DNA of 64,000 bases, taken from the NCBI GenBank assembly GCA_945868805.1, contig CAMBMO010000005.1:62001-126000 (forward strand). The letters run 5' to 3'. Position numbers and translations under genes: made by a program. The notes beneath the pieces were generated by a model, which ran no database searches, was not told the DNA's origin, and saw nothing but the letters and a program-made list of their open reading frames with translations. Positions 43,718 to 51,716 of the stretch are shown in pieces (position 1 is the first letter of the stretch; each line of letters begins with the position of its first letter). This DNA comes from Singulisphaera sp. GP187. Lineage in GTDB: Bacteria > Planctomycetota > Phycisphaerae > Phycisphaerales > SM1A02.

Positions 43718-43753
43718 GCCGCAGAACTCGAATCTTCGAGTTCTGCGGCTTTT
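43718..43753 (+). terminator. strong intrinsic terminator
   Basis: A perfect 15-bp stem (arms 43718-43732 and 43735-43749, beginning GCCGCAGAACTCGAA) with a 2-base central spacer (an apical turn would open a pair or two) is followed by TTTT. It is the most convincing intrinsic terminator in the window. It ends the Cys-rich lipoprotein transcript and shields pyrC, whose start is about 85 bp further on. The symmetric stem could also act in the other direction, but no gene needs it there. Confidence 0.85.
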
Positions 43754-43838
43754 CCTAGTTTGATACTCACGCAAATCTCTCGATCATCGCTCGAACGGAC
43801 CGGCTCGAATGCACGAGAGCTCGCTACGATCAAACGCC

Positions 43839-45194
43839 ATGGAAAGTTCCTTTCTCCTTCGTGGCGGTCGAGTGATCGATCCTGTGAGTGGAGTCGATGC
43901 CACTGCTGATCTTCTGATTTCAAATGGTGTCGTGGCCGGGATCTCAACCACGCCGCGGGGCGTGGGAATTCCTCAGGGCTGTGTCATCATCGAATGCGAA
44001 GGATGCCTCGTCGTCCCTGGGCTCATCGATCCTCATGTCCACTTGCGCGAGCCAGGCGCAGAGCACAAGGAAACCATCGCGACCGGTGCGACCGCTGCCA
44101 TTGCGGGCGGATTCTCGAGCGTTTGTTGCATGCCGAACACGACCCCGACGATCGATCTACCCAGCACGGTCGAATTCGTTCAGATGCGAGCCGCCGCGAG
44201 CCATCGAGCACGAGTCTTTGTCGCTGGAGCGGCGACTGTTGGCCGTGCGGGCGAGCAACTCGCGCCGATGGGGGCGATGTCTCAGGTCGGTGCGGTTGCG
44301 TTTACAGATGATGGCGATTGCATTGCGAGCGCCGGAATGATGGGAAAAGTCCTGGCGGTTTGCGCATCCCTCGACAAGGTGTTCATGCAGCATTGCCAAG
44401 ACCCAACGCTTACCGCTGGTGGCGTCATGAATTCCGGCACAATCAGCGCGCGGATGGGGCTTGGAGGTTGGCCAGCCGTCGCGGAAGAAGTGATCATCGA
44501 ACGCGACATCCGGCTGAACCGCGGACATCAATGCCGATATCACGTGCAACATCTCTCATCGGAGGGAAGCGTTGAGATCGTTCGACGTGCTCGCGCGAAC
44601 GGTCAACCAGTGACTGCCGAAGCGTCGCCTCATCATCTCTTGCTGACCGAGGATGCCTGCAACGAATACAACACGCTCGCAAAGGTGAACCCACCGCTTC
44701 GCACCGATGACGACATCCGCGCGATCATTGAAGGGATCGTTGACGGAACGATCACACTCCTCGCGACGGACCACGCGCCACACGCGTCCTCGGAAAAGGC
44801 GCTCGACTTCACCTCGGCGCCCTTTGGAATGATCGGTCTCGAGTGCGCCCTTCCTCTCTACGCGAAGGCACTCGTCGAAAGTGGTGCGATCGGTTGGCCT
44901 CGGTTGATCGCGCTCCTGACGATTGAGCCAGCGCGATTGCTCGGTATCGACGGATTCGGACATGGGAGCCTCGAAGTCGGGCGCAGTTGCGACGTCACGG
45001 TGATCAATCCGAGCAAAGCGTGGAGAATCGACAGCGAGAAGTTCCATTCGAAGAGCCGGAATTGCCCTTTCGATGGATGGCAAGTCCATGGACGAGCGAC
45101 CGAGGTTTTCGTTGGTGGACGACGGGTTCTCGCGGATGGTGCGATACCCGAATGCGCGACCGTGGTCGGGCACGCTCGCTTCAATGCCCTTTGA
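43839..45194 (+). CDS. pyrC: dihydroorotase (class I)
   Basis: The 451-residue enzyme closes N-carbamoyl-aspartate to dihydroorotate in pyrimidine synthesis. The start at 43839 gives a normal N-terminus (MESSFLLRGGRVIDPVSG). The zinc motif is GLIDPHVHLREPG (His66 and His68), with MPNTTP, the bridging-metal region (FTDDGDCIAS), HVQHLSSEGS, ASPHHLLLT and the catalytic LATDHAPH. All match class I DHOases of about 430 residues (the pyrC of Bacillus type). An in-frame ATG at 43809 would add ten residues without homology. The stop overlaps the hpnO-like gene by 11 bp. Confidence 0.94.
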   Translation: MESSFLLRGGRVIDPVSGVDATADLLISNGVVAGISTTPRGVGIPQGCVIIECEGCLVVPGLIDPHVHLREPGAEHKETIATGATAAIAGGFSSVCCMPNTTPTIDLPSTVEFVQMRAAASHRARVFVAGAATVGRAGEQLAPMGAMSQVGAVAFTDDGDCIASAGMMGKVLAVCASLDKVFMQHCQDPTLTAGGVMNSGTISARMGLGGWPAVAEEVIIERDIRLNRGHQCRYHVQHLSSEGSVEIVRRARANGQPVTAEASPHHLLLTEDACNEYNTLAKVNPPLRTDDDIRAIIEGIVDGTITLLATDHAPHASSEKALDFTSAPFGMIGLECALPLYAKALVESGAIGWPRLIALLTIEPARLLGIDGFGHGSLEVGRSCDVTVINPSKAWRIDSEKFHSKSRNCPFDGWQVHGRATEVFVGGRRVLADGAIPECATVVGHARFNAL

Positions 45195-46692
45195 CCTTTC
45201 TCAACTTCAATCGGCTCAGCTTGGCCGATCCCACGCCCTTCATCATGAACATGTCAATCCAAAATGGATGCGCGCCCTCAAGTTGATCGGATTCGATCAG
45301 GAGTATGTGCGGGCGGAGTCGCAGTATTTGTGGAACGCAAGGGGAGATCGATTTCTTGACTTCATCGGCGGATATGCGACATGCAACATCGGTCGCAATC
45401 ATCCTGTTGTTCGAAAGGCACTCTCAGATTTTCTCGCATCCCAAGCTCCCTCGATGGTCCAATTCGATGCACCAGTGCTCGCTGGGATCCTGGCGCAGCA
45501 ACTGAAGGAAAGAGTCGGTCGCAACCTCGACCGAGTGTTCTTCACGAATTCAGGGACCGAAGGAATCGAGGCGGCCATCAAGTTTTCTCGATGCACGACC
45601 AAGCGGTCGACAATGCTCTTCGAGACGGGCGCCTTTCACGGTCTTTCGACGGGCGCGCTCGCGATGAATGGATGCGACAGCTTCCGAGAAGGGTTCGATC
45701 CTCATCCAAGTGACTTCCGCGCCGTGGCGTTCAATGACCTCGTGGCACTCGAGCGCGAACTCGCAAAGGGTGATGTCGCTGGATTTATCGTCGAGCCGAT
45801 TCAGGGTAAGGGAGTTCATTTGCACTCGTCCGGATTTCTGAGTGAGGCATCCAAGCTCTGTCACCGCGCCGGAACACTCTTCATCGTCGACGAAGTCCAG
45901 ACAGGGATCGGACGAACAGGTTCGTTCCTTGGGATCGATCAGGAAGGGACTGTCGAACCCGATATGGTTGTGCTGAGCAAAGGACTTTCAGGCGGGTATG
46001 TTCCAGTCGGCGCCGTGATGGTTCGCGCATCCGTCTGGGAAAAAGTCTTCTCGCGACTCGATCGGGCCGTCGTGCATTCGTCGACATTCCATATGGGCGG
46101 ATTGGCGATGACGGCCGGTTTGGCGACCCTTGCGGTCTACGACGACGAACATCTCGCAGAGCGGGCTACCCAACACGGGGCGATGATCCGAAGTGGCCTC
46201 GAAGCGATTGCGCCTCGATTTGAGTTCATCAAGGCAATTCGACAGCGAGGGCTCATGATCGGAATTGAGTTTGGCGTGCCGAATTCTCTTGGGTTGCGGG
46301 TCGCGTGGCGAATGTCCCATGCGCTCGACACGAATCTCTTCGTCCAAGCGGTCACAATCCCCTTGATGCAGGATCACCGGATCTTGACGCAGGTCGCAGG
46401 GCACGGAATCCCCGTCCTGAAGCTGACACCCCCTCTGACGATCTCGACTGGCGATGTCAGCGAATTCCTGCATGCGTTCGAACAGTCGATGATCCGCCTC
46501 CACCGCTTTCCCGGACCCGCGTGGGATCCACTCAAACGAATCGCGCTCAATTCGATTCGACGTCGCTTGAGGAGTGTGGATTCCACCGATGACCGCGATT
46601 CAACTGCCGATTCCGACACCCACCAAATGAGCGAGTTGCGATCTCAAGTCACACGACTTCGCGACCCTGAGCAACAGAGGCGCGATGGCTGA
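45184..46692 (+). CDS. hpnO: class III PLP aminotransferase, probable HpnO (aminobacteriohopanetriol synthase)
   Basis: The 502-residue protein is an ornithine/acetylornithine-type aminotransferase: YLWNARGDRFLDFIGGYATC, the phosphate-binding FTNSGTEGIEAAIKF, FIVEPIQGKG, IVDEVQTGIGRTG and the PLP lysine in VLSKGLSGGYVPVGAVM. The specific call rests on context: the next gene, overlapping by 8 bp, is an HpnN-like RND protein, and hpnO sits beside hpnN in hopanoid producers. HpnO aminates the side chain of bacteriohopanetetrol precursors to give aminobacteriohopanetriol. The C-terminal tail of about 50 residues (RRRLRSVDSTDDRDS onward) is charged and probably disordered. If the neighbour is misassigned, it could be another class III transaminase. 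Confidence 0.72.
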   Translation: MPFDLSQLQSAQLGRSHALHHEHVNPKWMRALKLIGFDQEYVRAESQYLWNARGDRFLDFIGGYATCNIGRNHPVVRKALSDFLASQAPSMVQFDAPVLAGILAQQLKERVGRNLDRVFFTNSGTEGIEAAIKFSRCTTKRSTMLFETGAFHGLSTGALAMNGCDSFREGFDPHPSDFRAVAFNDLVALERELAKGDVAGFIVEPIQGKGVHLHSSGFLSEASKLCHRAGTLFIVDEVQTGIGRTGSFLGIDQEGTVEPDMVVLSKGLSGGYVPVGAVMVRASVWEKVFSRLDRAVVHSSTFHMGGLAMTAGLATLAVYDDEHLAERATQHGAMIRSGLEAIAPRFEFIKAIRQRGLMIGIEFGVPNSLGLRVAWRMSHALDTNLFVQAVTIPLMQDHRILTQVAGHGIPVLKLTPPLTISTGDVSEFLHAFEQSMIRLHRFPGPAWDPLKRIALNSIRRRLRSVDSTDDRDSTADSDTHQMSELRSQVTRLRDPEQQRRDG

Positions 46693-49468
46693 CGAGTGGG
46701 ACGGCGGCGAGTCAAGACAACATCCCTGGCGGAAACGGGTCGTCGAAGGACTTGCGGACTTTGTCATGGGATGGCCGCGAACAGTCGTCGCGTGCGCGGT
46801 CGTCATCTCGGCGTGGGGCGCCTGGTACGCGACTCAACGACTCACCCTCGATGCGAACACCGACTCGCTCATCAGTCCGGACCGTGGGTTCATGAAGGAT
46901 TACACAGAATTCATGCGCGAGTTCGGCGACCTTGAATATCTCTATGTCGCCGTGGACTCGCGGGGCAATCCCGATGCCGCGCGAGACGCAGTTGACGACA
47001 TCGTCCAAGGTCTCGGCAGACTTTCCGATCTTCCGGGAGTCCACGCGCGTATCGACGCCAGTGAACAGTGGAGACTCGCATCGAGGGCGATGAGAACTGA
47101 CGAGTTGAAAACGCTCGCATCCGCTTCGGATGGCTTTCGACCTTTGCTCGAGAGTGACCACGGGGACGGGGTCGCCCGGCTGGCACTCGTCGCTGCCGAT
47201 GAACGCGTCGAGCGACTGATGAATCGTGGGCTCGCGATGTCGCAGGAAGAACGCGAGCGACTCGGCGCAGGAGCCGCATTCTTACTCAGCGCGGTCACTG
47301 CCGTTGCTGGCGATGGCTTCGCCTTCGCCCAACTGCGCGACGCTGAATACCTCGTCTCGTCGAGTGGTCGCATGTATTTCATCGAGATTCTGCCTCGGAA
47401 GGATTTCGCTGGACTCGGCACGATCGAGCCGATACTCAAGGGAATCCGCGGGGTGATCGCGGAAGTTCAGTCGCGTTCGCCAGCGGTCGATATCGGGTTG
47501 ACGGGAAAACCAGTCCTTCAGGCGGATGAACTCGCAACGACCAGCGCCGATATGACCCGAGGCACGATCATCGCCACGATTCTCGTCGTGCTTCTCACGA
47601 TGTGGACTTTCCGAAGCGTCATCCGACCGATTCTCGCCGCAGGCATGCTCGCTCTCGCGTTTGGCTGCACGTATGGCGCGGCGACACTGTTCGTCGGAAG
47701 GCTCAATCTCTTGAGTCTTGTGTTCATGCTGGTGCTCGTTGGTGCGGGCGTCGACTATGGGATTCACACGATCGCGCGATACACGGAGTTTCGGGCTCGA
47801 CTGGCACCGCTTGCGGCGATGCGTGCAGCGATGATCGTCAACACAATTCCAACGTGGGTCGGTGCGCTCACCAGTGCGGCTGTCTTTTTCGTCGCACTCG
47901 GAACGGATTTCGGAGGACTGCAGGAACTGGGAATCATCGCTGGAACTGGTCTCATCCTCTGTGCCGCAATCATGACCATCGTGCTCCCCGCACTCTTGGT
48001 CATCGTCGACGAATGGCGATATCGACGCGCGAAAACTGCGGGCGTGCGCAAGGGCCGCGACGAGAGTCTTGAAAGAGTCCGCGGTTTATTTTTCATGGCC
48101 CCACCAGCCAACGATGAGTTGCCATCGTCTCGGATTGCGACCCCTCGATCTCGGCGAATCATCATTGCCTGCGCCATCGTGACGATCGCGCTGGCCTCTC
48201 TCATTCCGCTCCTAAGACTCGAAAGCAATCTCCTTCGACTTCAGGCCGATGGACTCGACTCAGTCGCTTGGGAGCATCGGATCCTCGACGACTCGGTGAG
48301 CGCGTCATGGTTCGGGGCGGTGATCTGCCGTACTGAAGAGGAGACTCGCCTGACCGTCGACCGCGCTCGCGCTGAACCGCTCGTCGAGGAGGCGCGCAGT
48401 GTGCTCGACTTGGTGGCACTCGATACCCCCGAACGTGTTCGACTTCGCGACGATCTTGCGCGAGTGCTCACTCCAACCATCCCGACGATTTCCAAGCAGA
48501 CGCCAACCGATGGTGCGCTGACGAGCGAGTTCGTCGGTGGAGTACGCGACCGTTTCAATCGCATGGTTTCGCTCGCATCGCTTCACGCGAGACCAGAGGA
48601 CCTTGCACCGTTTCGTGCTCTGTTGGAGGCGCTCTCGCGACTCGAATCCAAACTCGCAGATCCCGCTCAGGCTTCGCTCGCTCGATCCAACGCGAATGCC
48701 ATGGTTGCGCAGACGAAACAGGCTCTCGTCGCATTTGGGCAGGGTGCGAAGTCATCACTTCGCGAAAGCCTTCCGTCCGCGGTGCGCGACCGATTCGTTT
48801 CGCCCGAGGGCGGAATGCTCGTGTCGATTTTTCCGAAGGCTGATCTCTGGGATTTCGAACCGCTCGAGCAATTCGTTGGCGCAATTCGTCGGATTGATCC
48901 GCACGCAACCGGCGTCCCGATGACCGTGTACGAGTCAGTGGTCGATATGCGTAGCGCATTCGTCATGATGTCGACTTGGTCGCTGTTGATCATCACGATC
49001 GTCGTTTGGATCGACTTACGGTCCATCATCGCGACGATGACATGTCTGGGGTGCCTCTTGATCGGGATGAGTTGGACCTTTGGCGCGCTCGGATTGCTCG
49101 GCGTTTCGCTCAACCTAGCGAACTTCTTCGCTATCCCGATGTTGCTTGGATTTGGGATCGACAGCTCGGTTCATGTCATGCACCGCGCGCGAGAGCATGG
49201 CGTCAATGGCGCGTTCGGGTGGACGATGCGCGCAGTCGCTCTCAGCGCGATCACAACCGCTGTCGGATTTGGAACACTTCTCTTCGCGGCCCACCGAGGA
49301 TTGCAAAGTTTGGGATGGGTGATGTTCGTCGGCAGTGGCGCATGCCTGATCTGCTCGGTCACCCTCCTCCCAGCCGCACTGCGAGTCTTCCCTCAGTTGC
49401 TCGGCCGACCGACGGGAGGCGCTACGGAGGCCGGATCGGACGGAAGTGGAACCACGGTCACCGTGTAA
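46685..49468 (+). CDS. hpnN: MMPL/RND-family transporter, probable HpnN (hopanoid transporter)
   Basis: The 927-residue membrane protein has the MMPL/RND duplicated layout. A first helix (WPRTVVACAVVISAWGAWYA), a large extracytoplasmic loop and a cluster of five helices (from GTIIATILVVLLTMWTF to LILCAAIMTIVLPALLVIV) form the first half. A cytoplasmic linker precedes a second helix, loop and five-helix set. The GAGVDYGIHTIARYTEF and GFGIDSSVHVMHRAREH segments are the matching family motifs in the two halves. HpnN moves hopanoids from the inner to the outer membrane. The call rests on size, fold and the adjacent class III aminotransferase gene. The start overlaps hpnO by 8 bp and the end overlaps the convergent HMA lipoprotein gene by 76 bp. 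Confidence 0.78.
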   Translation: MADEWDGGESRQHPWRKRVVEGLADFVMGWPRTVVACAVVISAWGAWYATQRLTLDANTDSLISPDRGFMKDYTEFMREFGDLEYLYVAVDSRGNPDAARDAVDDIVQGLGRLSDLPGVHARIDASEQWRLASRAMRTDELKTLASASDGFRPLLESDHGDGVARLALVAADERVERLMNRGLAMSQEERERLGAGAAFLLSAVTAVAGDGFAFAQLRDAEYLVSSSGRMYFIEILPRKDFAGLGTIEPILKGIRGVIAEVQSRSPAVDIGLTGKPVLQADELATTSADMTRGTIIATILVVLLTMWTFRSVIRPILAAGMLALAFGCTYGAATLFVGRLNLLSLVFMLVLVGAGVDYGIHTIARYTEFRARLAPLAAMRAAMIVNTIPTWVGALTSAAVFFVALGTDFGGLQELGIIAGTGLILCAAIMTIVLPALLVIVDEWRYRRAKTAGVRKGRDESLERVRGLFFMAPPANDELPSSRIATPRSRRIIIACAIVTIALASLIPLLRLESNLLRLQADGLDSVAWEHRILDDSVSASWFGAVICRTEEETRLTVDRARAEPLVEEARSVLDLVALDTPERVRLRDDLARVLTPTIPTISKQTPTDGALTSEFVGGVRDRFNRMVSLASLHARPEDLAPFRALLEALSRLESKLADPAQASLARSNANAMVAQTKQALVAFGQGAKSSLRESLPSAVRDRFVSPEGGMLVSIFPKADLWDFEPLEQFVGAIRRIDPHATGVPMTVYESVVDMRSAFVMMSTWSLLIITIVVWIDLRSIIATMTCLGCLLIGMSWTFGALGLLGVSLNLANFFAIPMLLGFGIDSSVHVMHRAREHGVNGAFGWTMRAVALSAITTAVGFGTLLFAAHRGLQSLGWVMFVGSGACLICSVTLLPAALRVFPQLLGRPTGGATEAGSDGSGTTVTV

Positions 49469-49764
49469 CCGAGCGACCTGATCGCCGCTTCTGCTCGCAG
49501 TGAAGCTTCACGATTCGAAACTGTGAGTTGGGCGCAGTGGCCCACGAGCGAAACCTTGGCATCGGACACGCCATCGACCGTGCGAACTTCCGCATCAATC
49601 GCCTCGACACACCCCTCGCAGTGCATCCCCTGCACATCAAACTGAACAACGATTGGATTGCCGCTTTCCGAGTCGCGCGCACTGCACCCGCTCAATTCAT
49701 GAAGCGCCACGGATCCCGCCACCAACAGAGCCACTGCCCGAGCGAGTTGGTCAACCCGCTTCAT
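49393..49764 (-). CDS. lipoprotein with a heavy-metal-associated (HMA) domain
   Basis: The ATG at 49764 overlaps the stop of the nrnA-like gene (ATGA) and opens a lipoprotein signal (MKRVDQLARAVALLVAGSVA, lipobox ELSGC, Cys about 28). The rest of the 123-residue protein is a single HMA ferredoxin-like domain with the metal motif GMHCEGC, then VEAIDAEVRTVDGV, AQLTVSN and EAAIRSLGYTVT. HMA domains usually bind Cu+ or Hg2+ in cytosolic chaperones or P-type ATPases. A lipid-anchored, extracytoplasmic form would be a metal buffer or relay at the envelope. No transporter ATPase is near. The last 76 bp overlap the hpnN 3' end. Confidence 0.8.
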   Translation of the reverse strand: MKRVDQLARAVALLVAGSVALHELSGCSARDSESGNPIVVQFDVQGMHCEGCVEAIDAEVRTVDGVSDAKVSLVGHCAQLTVSNREASLRAEAAIRSLGYTVTVVPLPSDPASVAPPVGRPSN

Positions 49765-50795
49765 TTTGACGGCTCGGCGAGTGCAGAGATCGCGGCATGA
49801 ATCGCAGCGCGCGCATCCGAAATGGGCGCCTTGATCTTTGCTCCCGCCGCGAGCGCGTGTCCGCCACCACCGAACTGGCTCGCGAATTCGCTGACATTCA
49901 CGCAAGGTGCACCAGTTGAATCTGGCTTGCTCCGAAAGCTGATCTTGGTGATACCCGGCTGGGTTTCGGTCAAGACAGCAGAGAGCACGATCGACCCAAT
50001 GGCGAGCGGGATATTGACGATCCCTCCGACATCATCCGAGTTGGCGCCCGTCTGCGCGAAGTCGAGGTGTGAGATCGACATGACGGTTGCTCGACCGTTC
50101 ATGTGAAAGGTAAGCGACGACAACGCTCGCGCCATCGCCGCGAGTCGGACCGGACGCCCATTCTCATCGAGCAGTTGGACGAGAGCGACCTTGTGAACGC
50201 CAAGCGAGAGGAGTCTCGACGCCAATTTGAATACGGCCGCGTCGGCGCTCTGATAGCGAAACCATCCAGTGTCTGTCGCGAGTCCGACGAAGAGCGCCTC
50301 TGCGATCGAAAATCTCGGCGATCCCGCGACGACAAACGGCACGCCGAGTTCGTCGATCAACTGCGCGAGCAACTGCGTACACGACGCCATCGAGCAATCC
50401 ACGACGCGGTCCGAAGCGATCCCGTCCCCCCGTGCGTGGTGATCCAATCCGACCACTCGCCCTGCCATCGACTTGAGCCAGACATCGAGCGGTTCGACCT
50501 GACTCCACGAACCGGTATCCAAGAGGAGCGCGAGATCCGTCTCTGGATCGGGCAAAGAAGCCGGCGCGATCAAAACCTCTCCCGGAAGAGCGAGCGCATG
50601 GATGTTGGGATCGACAACGCCCGTGAAGAATCCATCGGCCCGCTTTCCCATCGAGCGAAGCGCGCGCGCCGCCGCGAGAATTGACCCCGCGGCGTCACCA
50701 TCTGGCTTTGCATGACTGATCACTGCGATGCGATTGGCGCTCCGCAATCGATCCGCAATCGTCCTCATTTCGCAGGTGGACTCGTATTTGGTCAT
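49761..50795 (-). CDS. nrnA: DHH-family phosphoesterase, NrnA-like (nanoRNase / pAp phosphatase)
   Basis: The 344-residue protein has the DHH/DHHA1 layout. N-terminal motifs are SHAKPDGDAAGS (metal ligands), LLLDTGSWSQ, GLDHHARGDG (DHH motif) and LATDTGWFRY. C-terminal DHHA1 carries the glycine loop FGGGGHALAAGAKIKAP. NrnA-type enzymes degrade di- to penta-nucleotide RNAs and dephosphorylate pAp in the cytoplasm. The ATG at 50795 overlaps the ribF stop by 4 bp and is preferred over an ATG at 50813 inside ribF. RbfA/TruB/RibF/NrnA neighbourhoods are common in bacteria, which supports the call. Confidence 0.88.
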   Translation of the reverse strand: MTKYESTCEMRTIADRLRSANRIAVISHAKPDGDAAGSILAAARALRSMGKRADGFFTGVVDPNIHALALPGEVLIAPASLPDPETDLALLLDTGSWSQVEPLDVWLKSMAGRVVGLDHHARGDGIASDRVVDCSMASCTQLLAQLIDELGVPFVVAGSPRFSIAEALFVGLATDTGWFRYQSADAAVFKLASRLLSLGVHKVALVQLLDENGRPVRLAAMARALSSLTFHMNGRATVMSISHLDFAQTGANSDDVGGIVNIPLAIGSIVLSAVLTETQPGITKISFRSKPDSTGAPCVNVSEFASQFGGGGHALAAGAKIKAPISDARAAIHAAISALAEPSK

Positions 50796-51670
50796 GCTCG
50801 CGCCCTCGCACAATCGCGCGCAATCTGCGAAACGAGGCTGTCGACAGAATCAAATCGCATCATGCCTCGAATCCACTCGCGAAAGGAGATGCGAAGTCTC
50901 TGCCCGTACAAATCCGTTTCTTTGGGGAGATCAAGGACATGAACTTCAAGCGTACGCGCAGAATCTCCGAAAGTCGGATTCGATCCGATGCTCGCGGCGC
51001 CACGCCATTGACGACCCGCTGCATCGACCACGTCAACGGAGTAGACGCCGTCCGCGGGAAGGACGCTCTCCAATTCCGTGAAATTCGCGGTGGGATATCC
51101 GAGTTCTCGCCCTCGTTGTTTGCCTTGCACGACGACTCCGGTGACTTCGTAAGCGCGGCCGAGCATGCGAGAGGCGTCCGCAACGCGCCCATGTGCGAGG
51201 AGCCAACGAACGACCGAACTCCGAGCGGAGACAACTCGACCGTCATGGAGCACGACATCGACATCGTCGACGACGGTTGTTTCGAATCCTCGACGTGCTC
51301 CAATGGCACGGAGAGTCTCGATGTCGCCACTGCGACGAAAACCGAATCGAAAATCACCCCCCTCGACGATGCGAGCAAAGTCGATTCGACGTTGAAGAAA
51401 CTCGATGAACTTCTCAGGGGTGAGTTCCAGTAATTCCTTCGATGTCGATAGACACTCGACACGCGTAGCTCCCGCTTCGATCAGCAATCGCTCCCGATCG
51501 GAATTTGACGAGAGATGCGGTGGTGCCACTCCCCGCGCAAGTGCTGCAGGATGGGAATCAAAGGTCACCGCGACGACCCCGCCCGCTGGGGAAAGCGAGC
51601 ATGCGTGTCGAATCAGTCCCTGGTGACCAAGGTGAACGCCGTCGAAGTTTCCGATAATGATCGCAGTCAT
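50792..51670 (-). CDS. ribF: bifunctional riboflavin kinase / FAD synthetase
   Basis: The ATG at 51670 starts MTAIIIGNFDGVHLGHQ, which contains the nucleotidyltransferase GNFDGVHLGH motif. That fixes the start, rather than the upstream Met at 51718. The FAD-synthetase half (1-160) includes VEGGDFRFGFRRSGD and SSVVRWLLAHGRV. The riboflavin-kinase half (about 175-292) has GRELGYPTANF and GAASIGSNPTFG with LEVHVLDL. The 292-residue length is normal for the family. It makes FMN and FAD from riboflavin and ATP. It overlaps nrnA by 4 bp. It diverges from the glutamate dehydrogenase gene, with 46 bp between start codons. Confidence 0.95.
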   Translation of the reverse strand: MTAIIIGNFDGVHLGHQGLIRHACSLSPAGGVVAVTFDSHPAALARGVAPPHLSSNSDRERLLIEAGATRVECLSTSKELLELTPEKFIEFLQRRIDFARIVEGGDFRFGFRRSGDIETLRAIGARRGFETTVVDDVDVVLHDGRVVSARSSVVRWLLAHGRVADASRMLGRAYEVTGVVVQGKQRGRELGYPTANFTELESVLPADGVYSVDVVDAAGRQWRGAASIGSNPTFGDSARTLEVHVLDLPKETDLYGQRLRISFREWIRGMMRFDSVDSLVSQIARDCARARA

Positions 51671-51716
51671 AAACAATTCGACTCCCCGATGGGAGCGGAG
51701 AGGGTAGTTTGACGGC

